The notes: a model not told the origin generated them from the sequence alone. Shown: positions 41,925 through 51,195, counted from the first letter of the stretch. The stretch is DNA of 64,000 bases from Amycolatopsis acidicola (GCF_007713735.2 NZ_VMNW02000020.1:54767-118766); one strand, 5' to 3'. A program made the numbers and translations.

Positions 41925-42336
41925 GCTGGCCGCCGGCGGCGACGATCTCCCGGCGGAGGTCGCGCTCCAGCGAGGCGAAGCCGACACAGTCACCGCGGTC
42001 GGCCGCGTCGGCCAAGGTCTTGCCGAGTCCGCGCACCTCGTCGACCTGCGAAACAGAGGCGCGCCGGGCCGCGTATTCGGCACACAGGGGTTCGAGGGCC
42101 ATCCGGACTTCGGCGATTTCGAGGGCTTCCTCGGCGGGCACGGCCCGCACCCGCACACCGCGCCGCGGCGAGCGCACGACGAGGCCGTCAGAGCGGACGT
42201 CGGTCAGCGCGGCCCGGATCACCGCGCGCGTCGTTCCGTAGTGGACCGCGAGATCATCCTCGATCAGTCGCTGGTTCGGGGCGAACTCCCCGCTGGCGAT
42301 GGCCTCCCGGATCGCCGCCGAGATCGCCTGTCTCAA
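41925..42336 (-). pseudogene. GntR/FadR-type regulator, 3' truncated
   Basis: The N-terminal winged helix is intact: A-I-S-A-A-I-R-E-A-I-A-S-G-E-F, then Y-G-T-T-R-A-V-I-R-A-A-L. The FCD ligand domain begins (A-E-V-R-M-A-L-E-P-L) but ends near D-L-R-R-E-I-V-A-A-G-G at the junction with the monooxygenase fragment, so the last 80 or so residues are missing. The TTG start at 42336 overlaps the stop of the lipoprotein gene (TTGA) after GGAGG, so it was once the last gene of the 42.3-50.9 kb operon and probably its regulator. Confidence 0.75.
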
Positions 42337-43523
42337 ACCCGCCTCCCGGTCACCGCATCGCCGAGCGCGGTGCCGTCGAAGGTTTCCGGCAACCTCAGGG
42401 AGAGGATCTGGAACGGCTGGGTGGTCAGGTCCCTGGGGTTGCCGAACAGTTGCGTGAGCCGGGTTTGCGGGGCGGGGACGTACAGCGTGCGGTCACCACC
42501 GATGAACGAGCCGTCGGGGCTGAGGAGGCGGTTGTCGGTGGCCAGGGTGACGATTTTGCCCGACGGCGGTAGGAGGAGGATGCGTTTGTTGTCGATGTCC
42601 GACAGGTAGAGGTTTCCCTTCGTGTCGATCGTGCACCCGCCTGAGAGCGGGATGTTCGCCAGCTGCTCGACCTGCCCGGCGAGCGCGTCGTCGGAGACGG
42701 ACGGGTCACGGAGGATGTCTGTCCTGATGCGACGGAACGGGCCGGTGGGAGCGGCCCAGTAGAGCCAAACCCCGTCCGCGCTCAGCTCGATCATGTCGCT
42801 CTTCGGGGTCTTGTGCTTGTTCTGCCCAGAGCCCGCTGCAGCTGATGTGGTCGGCGCCGGGGTTTCCACCGCGAGCATCTCCTTGTGCCCCGACAGGCGG
42901 CGCAGGGTTTTGCCCGTGGCCAGGTCGTGGACGATGAGCGCGCCGACGCCCGAGTCGGTCAGGTAGATGACATCACCCGAGATCCGCAGGTCGTTGAGCT
43001 GTGCGCCGGCGGGCAGGATGTCGGCGCCGAAACGGAGGACCCGCAGCACGTTCCCGGACTTCGGATCGAGCTGGACCACCTTCTGCGCACCCGGTTTCGG
43101 GGTCGACAGTTCCGGCGGTGACGCGTCGGGCCGCAGGCCGCCCTGGTCGACGACCCAGACCGTGTCGTCCGCGAAGATGTGCAGCGAGTTGACGTAGACG
43201 AAGGCGTTTTGCCCGTCGTCGCCCGCTTTCCATTCGTTCCAGCCATTGCCGGGGAAGGGCGTCATCGCGCCGTCCGGGCCACGGCGGGCGACCGAGGGCG
43301 TCTGCTCGTGGCCCGGAAACCTTGGCAGGCCAAGGAACATCGTGCCGTCGCTGGTGAGCGCGACCTGGTTGGCCATCCACGGCGAAGTGGCGGCGACGGT
43401 GAGCGGGAGCTGTGGATCGTTCGTGCTGCCGCTTTCGGCGGTGCTGCTCCGTGCGCAGCCACCGGCCGCGCCGAGGGCGAAAACGCCTGCCGCGTAACCG
43501 AATTGACGACGTGTAATCCTCAT
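42333..43523 (-). CDS. Tat-exported lipoprotein, major royal jelly/yellow or SMP-30-like beta propeller
   Basis: 396 residues. The N-terminus reads R-I-T-R-R-Q-F-G with a hydrophobic stretch and G-G-C-A, a twin-arginine lipoprotein signal. The rest is a beta-propeller-like protein with segments L-N-D-L-R-I-S-G-D-V-I-Y-L-T-D-S and I-D-T-K-G-N-L-Y-L-S-D-I, typical of the yellow/major royal jelly and gluconolactonase-like families. It may bind or hydrolyse a lactone or aromatic outside the membrane. The ATG at 43523 follows GGAAGG. It lies in the same transcription unit as the LLM, ThDP and SDR genes. Confidence 0.8.
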   Translation of the reverse strand: MRITRRQFGYAAGVFALGAAGGCARSSTAESGSTNDPQLPLTVAATSPWMANQVALTSDGTMFLGLPRFPGHEQTPSVARRGPDGAMTPFPGNGWNEWKAGDDGQNAFVYVNSLHIFADDTVWVVDQGGLRPDASPPELSTPKPGAQKVVQLDPKSGNVLRVLRFGADILPAGAQLNDLRISGDVIYLTDSGVGALIVHDLATGKTLRRLSGHKEMLAVETPAPTTSAAAGSGQNKHKTPKSDMIELSADGVWLYWAAPTGPFRRIRTDILRDPSVSDDALAGQVEQLANIPLSGGCTIDTKGNLYLSDIDNKRILLLPPSGKIVTLATDNRLLSPDGSFIGGDRTLYVPAPQTRLTQLFGNPRDLTTQPFQILSLRLPETFDGTALGDAVTGRRV

Positions 43524-43544
43524 CGACTACCTTCCGTTCGTGTC

Positions 43545-44567
43545 TCAGCGGACGCGGGGCAGCACGTCCTCGCCAAAAGTCCGCAGCATCCGCTTCAGCT
43601 GCGGCATCCGGCCGCGGTTGGCCAGCCAGATCCGGCGGATGCCGTTGGCCCGAAGTTCGCCGATGCGCTCGATCCAGTCCGCGGCGTCCCCGGCCAAGCC
43701 CCATCGCTGCATCGCGAACCCGGTGAGCCCGAGCCGCTCCATCAGCCGTTCGTTGGCGCCACCAGTGCTTTGATGCTCGGCCAGGGTGTAGCCGCGTACG
43801 TAGTCGCGGATCGCGGCGTGGAACTCCTCCGGCACCAGCCGGTCTTCGACGCCGTGGCGCATGCTGTGGTGCAGGATCGAGGCCAGCGACGCGCGGACCT
43901 GCGCACGCGCCGCCTCCCGATCGTCGTCGAGCGCGCTGCGCACGGTGAACCACGGCTCCGCGCCCCGGCCACCACGCGCGACCCGGTCGAGCGACCAGCT
44001 CACGACCTCCGCGGTGACGCCGGTGCCGATGGAAACGGCATCGCCGATCTCGCCGGCCAGCTCCAGCATGCGCGGCCCCTCCGCGCCGATCGAGATGCGA
44101 ACGGGCGGGCGCGCACCGCCGTAGGCCCGGATTTCCCTGCCCTGGAACGATCCCCGCCCGTTCGCCAGTAGATCACGAACGCACGCGACGTACTCCGTGA
44201 GGCGCGCCCGCGTCGCCGGTTTCCGCCCGATGCTGCGCACGGCCGAATCACCGGTCGCGATCTCCATGAACGCCCGCCCGCCGGTCATCGAGTCGAGCGT
44301 GGCGAGGAAGGCGGCGGCGATCTGCGGGTCCCGGGTCCACGGGTTCGTCGGGCGCAGGCCGACCAGCGCCCGGGTGGTGCCGAGCGCCAGCAGGGTCGTC
44401 CTCGAAACGGCATCGCTGAGCCGGAACCCGGTGTCCCCGATGCCGATCGAGTGCAGGCCGTACCCGTCGGCCATGCGACCGAGCTCGATCAGCTCGTCCG
44501 CATGGGCTCGGGTGAAGACCGGCTCGGTGACCGTGAACTGCATCGCGAATTCGACCGGCTCACCCAT
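43545..44567 (-). CDS. LLM-class flavin-dependent oxidoreductase
   Basis: 340 residues of the bacterial luciferase-like TIM barrel. It opens F-A-M-Q-F-T-V-T-E-P, has I-G-I-G-D-T-G at the second strand, and P-V-R-I-S-I-G-A-E-G-P at the flavin-phosphate side. Members use FMN with an external reductase, or F420, to oxidise organic compounds or their reduced forms. The ATG at 44567 lies 15 bp downstream of the ThDP gene stop, and only weak Shine-Dalgarno pairing is visible. It probably performs a redox step on the imported compound of this operon. Confidence 0.88.
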   Translation of the reverse strand: MGEPVEFAMQFTVTEPVFTRAHADELIELGRMADGYGLHSIGIGDTGFRLSDAVSRTTLLALGTTRALVGLRPTNPWTRDPQIAAAFLATLDSMTGGRAFMEIATGDSAVRSIGRKPATRARLTEYVACVRDLLANGRGSFQGREIRAYGGARPPVRISIGAEGPRMLELAGEIGDAVSIGTGVTAEVVSWSLDRVARGGRGAEPWFTVRSALDDDREAARAQVRASLASILHHSMRHGVEDRLVPEEFHAAIRDYVRGYTLAEHQSTGGANERLMERLGLTGFAMQRWGLAGDAADWIERIGELRANGIRRIWLANRGRMPQLKRMLRTFGEDVLPRVR

Positions 44568-44582
44568 GCTCAGGCCTGACGC

Positions 44583-46196
44583 TCATTTCGTGCCCGGCAG
44601 CCGCATGTGGCGGCTCAGCACCGCGCGCGACGTGCGCACGTCCACGACCGCGAGCCCGGGCGCGAGCGCGGCCCGCGCCGCCGCGTGACCGTTCTCCGCG
44701 GCGATCGTCGCGGAGCGGATGCCGAACACTTCGGCCAGCGCGGCGAGATCCGGCGGTGGCACGATGGCGGCCGCGGCGTCGTCGGTTTCCTCGCGCAGCC
44801 GCTGGTATTCGGTGCCCAGCGCTTCGTCGTTGAGGATGAACAACGTCAGGTCCACGCCCGCGCGGGCGGCGGTGTCGAGTTCCTGCGCGTGCATCATGAA
44901 CCCGGCGTCGCCCTCGAACACCACGGTTTTCCGGCCCGGCGCGCCGAGCGCGACGCCGATGGCGGTGGTGAGGGTCTGCCCGATGGAACCGAATCCCTGG
45001 GCCGCGAAGAACCGGCCGTTGCGTGGCGCGTCGGTGAACGCCGCCGCGAACCCGGAGCAGTGCCCGTTGCTGATGACGACGATCGCGTCGTCGGGGATCT
45101 CGGTGCTGATCTGGGCGACGGCACGCCGTGGATCGACCGTGCCGGCGGCGATCTGCGGCGCGTAGTCGCGCAAATCTTCTTGCCAGCACTCGGCGGAGGG
45201 GCCGACCGGAGTGAACCAGGGCTCCTTCGCCGTGCCGGTGCTGAGTTCCACCAGGCGTGACATGGTGCCCGCCGCGGTGGCGAGCAGGAATTCGCCCTTG
45301 CCGGGTTCGTCCACGACCTTCACGACGTGGGCGTCGGCGAACAGGCGTCCGGCCTGGGTGGTGCTGCGCCCCATACTCGCCCCGACCGCGATCACCAGAT
45401 CGGCCTCGCGCAGCACACGCTCGGCAGCGGGGTGCGACAGTCCGCCGGAGATGCCGAGGTTCAGCTCGTGGCCGTCGAAAAGTCCTTTGGCGGGAAGGGT
45501 TGTCGCCAGCGCCGCGCCGAAACGGTCGGCGAGTACCCGCATCGACTCCGCCGCGTCGAAGGCGCCCTTACCCGCGATCAGCACGGGCCGCGACGCCGAA
45601 GCGAGCAGCTCCTGAAGTCGTTGCGCGGCCGCCAGGTCATCGACAGTCCTCAAAGGACGTTCGGCGCGCACCCCGGACGACGCCCGCATCGGCGCGGTCA
45701 GCAGATCGGCCGCGACGCCGAGCACGACGGGCCGCCGCGCCGACTCGGCGAGGGCGATCGCCTCCGCCAGCACCTCACCCGGATGCTCCCCCGGCTCCAT
45801 CCGCCGGTAGACCGCCTCGCACGAGGTCACGAACGTTTCCTGATCGAACGTCTGCGCGCCCTGATATCCGGCCGGGGTTTCGGCCGCGATCAGCACGAGC
45901 GGCGACCGGTTGCGTGAGGCGACGAGCAGCGACGTGGCGACATGGGTGAGCCCGGGCCCGTGGGTGACCGAGCAGATCCCGGTGCGCCCCGATGACCAGC
46001 CGTATCCCTCGGCCATGGCGACCGCCGCGGACTCGTGGCGCACTTCGACGATCTCCACGCCTTCCTTGCGCAGCGCGAGGAACAGGTGCATGTTGCCGTC
46101 GCCCATCAGCCCGAACACGTGCGTGCAGCCGGTGCCCGCGACGGCTTCGGCGAACGCCCGCGCGTGAGTCGGCGCGACTTCGGTGGTGATGCTCAA
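44583..46196 (-). CDS. ThDP-dependent enzyme (acetolactate synthase/decarboxylase-like)
   Basis: About 537 residues in three domains. The N-terminal Pyr domain has the activating glutamate in V-R-H-E-S-A-A-V-A-M-A-E-G-Y. A central domain follows. The C-terminal PP domain carries E-G-D-A-G-F-M-M-H-A-Q-E-L then I-L-N-D, the ThDP-Mg motif. The start is a TTG at 46196 overlapping the SDR stop (TTGA) with GGAGG upstream; longer frames run through the SDR gene. The family covers acetolactate synthase, benzoylformate decarboxylase and sulfoacetaldehyde acetyltransferase. The absence of a small regulatory subunit argues against acetolactate synthase. The substrate is unknown. Confidence 0.88.
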   Translation of the reverse strand: MSITTEVAPTHARAFAEAVAGTGCTHVFGLMGDGNMHLFLALRKEGVEIVEVRHESAAVAMAEGYGWSSGRTGICSVTHGPGLTHVATSLLVASRNRSPLVLIAAETPAGYQGAQTFDQETFVTSCEAVYRRMEPGEHPGEVLAEAIALAESARRPVVLGVAADLLTAPMRASSGVRAERPLRTVDDLAAAQRLQELLASASRPVLIAGKGAFDAAESMRVLADRFGAALATTLPAKGLFDGHELNLGISGGLSHPAAERVLREADLVIAVGASMGRSTTQAGRLFADAHVVKVVDEPGKGEFLLATAAGTMSRLVELSTGTAKEPWFTPVGPSAECWQEDLRDYAPQIAAGTVDPRRAVAQISTEIPDDAIVVISNGHCSGFAAAFTDAPRNGRFFAAQGFGSIGQTLTTAIGVALGAPGRKTVVFEGDAGFMMHAQELDTAARAGVDLTLFILNDEALGTEYQRLREETDDAAAAIVPPPDLAALAEVFGIRSATIAAENGHAAARAALAPGLAVVDVRTSRAVLSRHMRLPGTK

Positions 46197-46942
46197 AACT
46201 GGTACCTCCGCAGCCCGCCGTCGACGGGGATGACCGTGCCGGTGATGTAGCCGCCCGCCGGGGAGGCGAGGAACGTGACGAGCCTGCCGATGTCCCCGGG
46301 TTCGCCGTAGCGGCCGAGCGGGATGTCCTTGACGTGCTCGGCGCGGTCGGCGTCGGTGTAGTTGCGCAGCATCTGCTCGGACAGGATCCGGCCCGGCGCG
46401 AGGGAATTCACCGTCACCCCGTCCGGTCCCACCTCCCGCGAGAGGCCCTTCGCCCAGGCGTGCATGGCCGCCTTCGCGCAGAACTCGCCGCTCACACGCG
46501 GCGGCTCGGACTTGCCGGTGATGTAGACGATGCGGCCCCAGCCGCGGGAGCGCATCCCGGGCAGGAACCGTTTGGTGAGCTTGCGCTGGGCGGTGAAGTT
46601 CAGCGTCATCGCCACCTCCCACTCCTCGTCGGACGCGGTCAGTCCCGACGGGCGCCGCCCGCCCGCGCTGTTGGCCAGGATGTCGACCTGACCGAGCGCG
46701 GCTTCCGCTTGTGCGAGAACGGTTTCCTGCTCCGCGTCGTCGGTGACGTCCGCCGCGATGACGGCCGGGCGGGCGAGCCCTTCGGCGACCAGTTCGTCGG
46801 CGAACTCGTTGAGCACCGACTCGCGCCGCGCGACAATCGCCAGGCGCACGCCCTCGCGGGCCAGACAGGCCGCGATGCCGCGCCCGATGCCCGCGCTGGC
46901 CCCGGTGACCACGGCGCCGCGGTCCTTCAGCTGCAGATCCAT
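46193..46942 (-). CDS. SDR-family protein lacking the catalytic tyrosine
   Basis: 249 residues with the Rossmann motif T-G-A-S-A-G-I-G-R-G-I and the A-D-V-T-D segment for cofactor. The structural N-x-A-G motif is changed to N-S-A-G. The catalytic Y-x-x-x-K reads E-F-C-A-K, so the tyrosine is a glutamate, and the usual serine position is T-G-K. It therefore either uses a different mechanism or is not a dehydrogenase. The ATG at 46942 follows GAGGAG. It lies between the ABC ATPase and the ThDP gene in one operon. Its Rossmann fold looks intact, so cofactor binding is likely to be kept. Confidence 0.85.
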   Translation of the reverse strand: MDLQLKDRGAVVTGASAGIGRGIAACLAREGVRLAIVARRESVLNEFADELVAEGLARPAVIAADVTDDAEQETVLAQAEAALGQVDILANSAGGRRPSGLTASDEEWEVAMTLNFTAQRKLTKRFLPGMRSRGWGRIVYITGKSEPPRVSGEFCAKAAMHAWAKGLSREVGPDGVTVNSLAPGRILSEQMLRNYTDADRAEHVKDIPLGRYGEPGDIGRLVTFLASPAGGYITGTVIPVDGGLRRYQF

Positions 46943-46955
46943 GTTTCTCCTCGGC

Positions 46956-48089
46956 TCACAGGGTTTCGCGGTGCTGCCACGCGGGCGCGGCTCCGCCGTC
47001 GTGCGGGCGCACGGTGACTTCGTCGCCTGCCTCGATGCCGCCGGGGCGGCGGGCGAGCTCGACCTTGAACGTCTCTTTTCCGCTGCGGCAGGTGATTTCG
47101 GTGCGGTTGCCCAGGTACTCGACCAGGGTGACTTCGGCGGGGATCCCGTCGGCGGACCGGGGTCCGACGACGAGTGCCTCCGGGCGGACCAGGACATCGA
47201 TGGCGTCGCCCGGCGATGGAGGAACACCGGGTGAAGCGATCGGCACAACCGGGGATCCGTCCACCGTGGTCAGCCGGGCCCCGCCGCTCACGGCTTCGCC
47301 CGGCAGCACGTTCACCGGCCCGAGCGCTTCGGCGACGAACCGGTTCACCGGCCGGTCGTAGAGCTCGTCCGGGCTGCCGACCTGCTGGGCGATCCCGTTC
47401 CGCATGACGACGACCTTGTCCGACAGCGCGAGCGCCTCGGTGCGGTCGTGCGTGACGTAGAGCATCGTCAGGCCCAGCCGTCGTTGCAGCGCATGGATTT
47501 CCGTGCGCATCCGGGTGCGCAGCTCGGTGTCCAGGTTGGACAACGGCTCGTCGAGCAGCAGCAGTTTCGGCCTGGTGACCAGGCCGCGTGCCAGCACGAC
47601 ACGTTGTTGTTGCCCGCCGCTGAGGCCGGTGGCCGGCCGCGGCCCGTAGCCGCTGAGGCCGACGAGTTCGAGCATTTCCTCGGTGCGCTCGGTGATCTCG
47701 GCCTTGGGCAGCCGCTGCGCCTTGAGCCCGTAGGCGACGTTCTGGAAAACCGTCATGTGCGGCCACAGCGCATAGGACTGGAAGACCATGTTGACCGAGC
47801 GCCGCTCCGCTCGCACGTGCGTTTTCCCCGTCGCCACCACCTTCCCGCCGAGCGAGATCGTGCCGTCGCTGACCCGGTGCAGCCCGGCCACGCACCGCAG
47901 CGTGGTGGTCTTGCCGCACCCGCTGGGCCCGAGTAGGGTGACGAACTCGCCCTGTTCAATGGTCAGGTCCAGCCCGGCGACGACCCGGTTGCTGCCGTGA
48001 TGGGCTTCCAGGTCCCGCACTTCGAGCACGGGCGCGGGACGCCGGTCCTCTTCGGACAGTGTCGTTTTCCGCCGTTCGACGCTGGTCAT
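46956..48089 (-). CDS. ABC importer ATPase, iron/phosphonate/polyamine (FbpC/PotA) type
   Basis: 377 residues. Walker A is G-P-S-G-C-G-K-T-T, the signature is L-S-G-G-Q-Q-Q-R-V, and Walker B is L-L-L-L-D-E-P-L-S. The C-terminal TOBE domain (about 280-377) includes V-L-V-R-P-E-A-L and V-E-Y-L-G-N-R-T-E. The ATG at 48089 overlaps the permease stop (ATGA). It energises the fused permease upstream. The type is common for Fe(III), 2-aminoethylphosphonate and polyamine importers. Confidence 0.9.
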   Translation of the reverse strand: MTSVERRKTTLSEEDRRPAPVLEVRDLEAHHGSNRVVAGLDLTIEQGEFVTLLGPSGCGKTTTLRCVAGLHRVSDGTISLGGKVVATGKTHVRAERRSVNMVFQSYALWPHMTVFQNVAYGLKAQRLPKAEITERTEEMLELVGLSGYGPRPATGLSGGQQQRVVLARGLVTRPKLLLLDEPLSNLDTELRTRMRTEIHALQRRLGLTMLYVTHDRTEALALSDKVVVMRNGIAQQVGSPDELYDRPVNRFVAEALGPVNVLPGEAVSGGARLTTVDGSPVVPIASPGVPPSPGDAIDVLVRPEALVVGPRSADGIPAEVTLVEYLGNRTEITCRSGKETFKVELARRPGGIEAGDEVTVRPHDGGAAPAWQHRETL

Positions 48090-49828
48090 TTCTTCCTCTC
48101 GGCGAGCCGGAACAGGCCGCGCAACACGCCCATGCCGGCGAAGATGACGACGAGCTGCAGCAGTCCCACCGCGGCCGCCTTGGTCAGTGCGCTGCTGGAG
48201 TCGTTCCAGGCCACCACGGAAAGCACGCCGGTGTCCGATGTGGACAGGATGACCGCGACGTTGAGCTCCCGCAGGGTCAGCACGAAAATCAGGATGAACG
48301 CGCTGAGCACCGACGGCCGGATCAGCGGCACAAGCACCGACCACACCGTCTTCAGCGGCGAGACTCCGCACACCTGCGACGCTTCCTCCAGCGACCGGTC
48401 GATCTGCTGGACCCCGTTGGACACCAGCCGGACGGCGTGGGTGATCGAGATGGACACCAGCCCGATCCCGATGAACGGCAGCGTGCCGTAGAGCGGGGTG
48501 CCGATCAGCATGAGCAACAGGCCGGTGCCCATCACCAGCCCTGGCACCGCGAGCGGCATCGTGGCCACGTAGGTGAGCGCCCGTGCCGTGCGCACCTTGG
48601 CCCGGTCGGCGAGGTACACCACCGCGACCCCGACGAAGATCGACAGAACGGGCACGGCGATCGCCAGCGCGAGGGAGTTCAGCGTCGCGGTCCAGACCTG
48701 TGACGTGTCGATCGCATCCCACAGGTTGCTCAGCGACAGGTTCATGTCGGCGATCGTGGGCGCGAGGTACTTCGACAACGCCATCAGCAGCATCGCGATC
48801 AGCGGGATCACGAAGGAGATCACCCCGTAGGCCAGGGTCACGACCCAGACCACGGCGGCGGTGACGCGGGAGGGCTTGTTCTTCGTCTCCGTATGCCCGC
48901 GCCCGCTCACCGACACGAACTTCGTCTCGTTCCGTACTGAGCGGCCGTAGAGGAAGAGCCCGAGCAGGCACACGATCATCAGCTCGCCGCTGATGGCCGC
49001 CGCGAGCGACAGGTCCTGGTTCTCGCTGTAGAGCGCTTTGTAGACGTTCACCGACAGCGGCGTGAACGAACCCGACTGCCCCAGGATCTCCGGCACCGAG
49101 AACTCACCGAGCGCGAGAATGCCGACGAACAGCACCGAGGACAGCAAAGACGCGCGCAGCAACGGAAGCACGACGCGGAACGTCGTGTACCCCATGCCGC
49201 GCCCGCACAACAGCGACGCCTCCTCCATCCGGCTGTCGATCCGGCTCATCGACGCGGACACGAACAGGTAGGCGTACGGCACGTAGTGCGCGACGAGCAC
49301 GAACACCATGCCGGGCACGGAAAGGATGTCCGGCTGCAGCCAGCTCGGCACACCCAGCGACTGCAGCGCCTTGTTGATCACCCCGGTTTCCGGGGTGGCG
49401 AGCCACACCCAGGCCACCGCGGTCACGAACGGGGCCATGAACATCGAGCCCATGCACAGGTTTTCGCGCAGCCGGGAGCCGCGCAGGTCCAGCCGGACCG
49501 TGGTCCACGCCAGCGCGGTCGCGAGCCCGGTGGACAGCACACCCACGAGGAGCGCGAAGCCGACGGACTTGGCCAGCAGGCCGAGCATCTTCCCGGTGGC
49601 GAACACCTTCGCCACCGATTCGAGCGTGAACCCGGCGGAGGGATCGGTGGCGTCGGTGGAAAACGCCGCGATCACGATGTAGACGATCGGTCCGGCGATC
49701 AGCGCGAGCACCACGACCCACGTGGCCACCAGCAGGAGCAGGTCCTGCGGCGAGCGCGAGCGGCCGGTCACCGCCACGCCCCGGGCCGCGAGCGGCCGGG
49801 GCGTGGCGTTCTGCAGGGTCGTGGTCAT
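48086..49828 (-). CDS. Fused ABC importer permease (FbpB/ThiP-like, two BPD_transp_1 domains)
   Basis: 580 residues and about 12 membrane helices in two similar halves. Each half has an EAA-like loop: M-E-E-A-S-L-L-C-G-R-G with L-P-L-L-R in the first, and L-E-E-A-S-Q-V-C-G-V-S with V-P-L-I-R-P in the second. The ATG at 49828 overlaps the binding-protein stop, and the 3' end overlaps the ATPase start. The layout is that of iron-type, 2-aminoethylphosphonate and thiamine importers. Confidence 0.9.
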   Translation of the reverse strand: MTTTLQNATPRPLAARGVAVTGRSRSPQDLLLLVATWVVVLALIAGPIVYIVIAAFSTDATDPSAGFTLESVAKVFATGKMLGLLAKSVGFALLVGVLSTGLATALAWTTVRLDLRGSRLRENLCMGSMFMAPFVTAVAWVWLATPETGVINKALQSLGVPSWLQPDILSVPGMVFVLVAHYVPYAYLFVSASMSRIDSRMEEASLLCGRGMGYTTFRVVLPLLRASLLSSVLFVGILALGEFSVPEILGQSGSFTPLSVNVYKALYSENQDLSLAAAISGELMIVCLLGLFLYGRSVRNETKFVSVSGRGHTETKNKPSRVTAAVVWVVTLAYGVISFVIPLIAMLLMALSKYLAPTIADMNLSLSNLWDAIDTSQVWTATLNSLALAIAVPVLSIFVGVAVVYLADRAKVRTARALTYVATMPLAVPGLVMGTGLLLMLIGTPLYGTLPFIGIGLVSISITHAVRLVSNGVQQIDRSLEEASQVCGVSPLKTVWSVLVPLIRPSVLSAFILIFVLTLRELNVAVILSTSDTGVLSVVAWNDSSSALTKAAAVGLLQLVVIFAGMGVLRGLFRLAERKK

Positions 49829-50949
49829 GACGACACGTGGAACGTCTGGTTCCACTTCTCCACGAAAGACTTCAGCTGGTCACCGGAGAAGCGCTCGTCC
49901 CGCTGCCAGTCCACCCACACCTGGTCCGGCGCCTTGTACCACGGCAGTTTCGAGACGAAGGGCCGGTTCTCCTGCCAGCCCTCGATCGTCGAGCGGCCAC
50001 CGGTCGCGACGCTCATCGCCTGCTGTCCCGCCAGGCTCTCCGACCACTCGTCGAACAACCTCGCCGCCGCCGGATGCGGGGCCTTCGACGGGATCTCCTG
50101 ATAGAACTGGCTGGCGTTCATCGGCGAGATCGACGCGAACCGCACGGGCGCGCCGCTGGCGGCCAGCGGGCCGAAGATCGCGTCGTCACCGAAGATCGTG
50201 GCGCTGTAGGTGCCCGCCGAAACCTGCTGCGAGATCGTCTGGATGCTGGTGGTGACCGCGGGCTGCTGCGCGGCCAGCTTCTCCAGATAACCCCAGCCGT
50301 ACCGGTCGGCGAGGTTCACCGCGAGATTGGCGTAATAGGCCATCCCCGAACCACCGACGCCCGGGTCGATCAGCACGATCTTGCCCTTCAGCGCCGGATC
50401 GAGCAGCCCCTCGTACGGGTCGGCCGCCAACTTGTCCTGAGTGGACTGTGGCACTGTCTTGGTGTTCCAGGCGATCGCGCCGGTCGTCTCGTACAACGGG
50501 TACGCGTAGCCGGGAACCGTGCGGTCGGCCGGGAACTGGTTCGCGCTCTGCGGCGTGTACTTCGCGAACCACTTGTTGTCGATGTACTCGTTGACCTGAC
50601 CCAGGTTCGAGGTCTGGTAAATGTCCGCCTCGACCTTGTTCGCCCGCTGCTGCGTGCTGAACGTCGTCGCCAGCGTCGAAGACGCCTGACGCTGGATGTT
50701 GACCTTGACCCCGTACTTCTGTGTGAAGGCGCTCGTCCACTCCTCCACCTCCGACTGCACGATCGGGGTGAAGATGGTCAGCGCCCCCTCCGCCTTGGCG
50801 TCGGCCACGAGCTGGTCGAGTGAGCCCGGTGTGGATTCCTTGCTCGCCCAGGGACTCGACGGGGTACTGCTTCCGCACGCGGCGAGCGCCGAAGTCAGCA
50901 GGGCCAGCGCCACCGCGCCGTACCGCGCTCGCTGGGAGATTCTCGTCAT
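49825..50949 (-). CDS. Extracellular solute-binding lipoprotein (FbpA/PhnS-like)
   Basis: About 374 residues. The N-terminus has a lipoprotein signal ending A-L-A-A-C-G. The body matches the type 2 binding-protein fold of the iron/2-aminoethylphosphonate group, with L-T-I-F-T-P-I-V-Q and Y-A-Y-P-L-Y-E-T-T-G-A segments. The ATG at 50949 is preferred over a longer start because it begins the signal; only AAAGG is visible upstream. It leads the operon that continues to 42.3 kb. The catabolic genes that follow suggest an organic ligand rather than iron; this is inferred. Confidence 0.9.
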   Translation of the reverse strand: MTRISQRARYGAVALALLTSALAACGSSTPSSPWASKESTPGSLDQLVADAKAEGALTIFTPIVQSEVEEWTSAFTQKYGVKVNIQRQASSTLATTFSTQQRANKVEADIYQTSNLGQVNEYIDNKWFAKYTPQSANQFPADRTVPGYAYPLYETTGAIAWNTKTVPQSTQDKLAADPYEGLLDPALKGKIVLIDPGVGGSGMAYYANLAVNLADRYGWGYLEKLAAQQPAVTTSIQTISQQVSAGTYSATIFGDDAIFGPLAASGAPVRFASISPMNASQFYQEIPSKAPHPAAARLFDEWSESLAGQQAMSVATGGRSTIEGWQENRPFVSKLPWYKAPDQVWVDWQRDERFSGDQLKSFVEKWNQTFHVSS

Positions 50950-51195
50950 CGTCGACTGCCTTTCAACTCGGAGCACGCGGAAGTCACTCAATCAACAGCC
51001 TTTGCCCCGGTCAACGCAGAGTTGCTGGGGGTGGCGAAAAGCAACGCTAATCACCACCGGGCGATAACGGGAAACCGCCGAACCCATAAGAAGATCTCGT
51101 TTGACGGCGTCCACGGCGGCTCGGTTGAGTAAGGAGGATCCCCTTCGCGACTTCGGAACCCCTTGCGGGAGAACCAAACCAGGAGAGAGTGGTAA

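Noticed and set aside
41743..42336. A complete 197-residue GntR regulator
   Set aside because: The last 60 or so codons are antisense to the monooxygenase fragment and have no FCD-domain features. The gene is truncated at about 41925.
46193..47248. A longer SDR protein starting at 47248
   Set aside because: The extra N-terminus is a shadow of the ABC ATPase gene. The ATG at 46942 has a GAGGAG site and starts the Rossmann domain directly.
43545..50949. Assignment of the ABC operon to iron uptake
   Set aside because: The binding protein resembles the FbpA group, but the coupled ThDP, LLM and SDR-like genes argue for an organic ligand. No iron-box-like site was seen.
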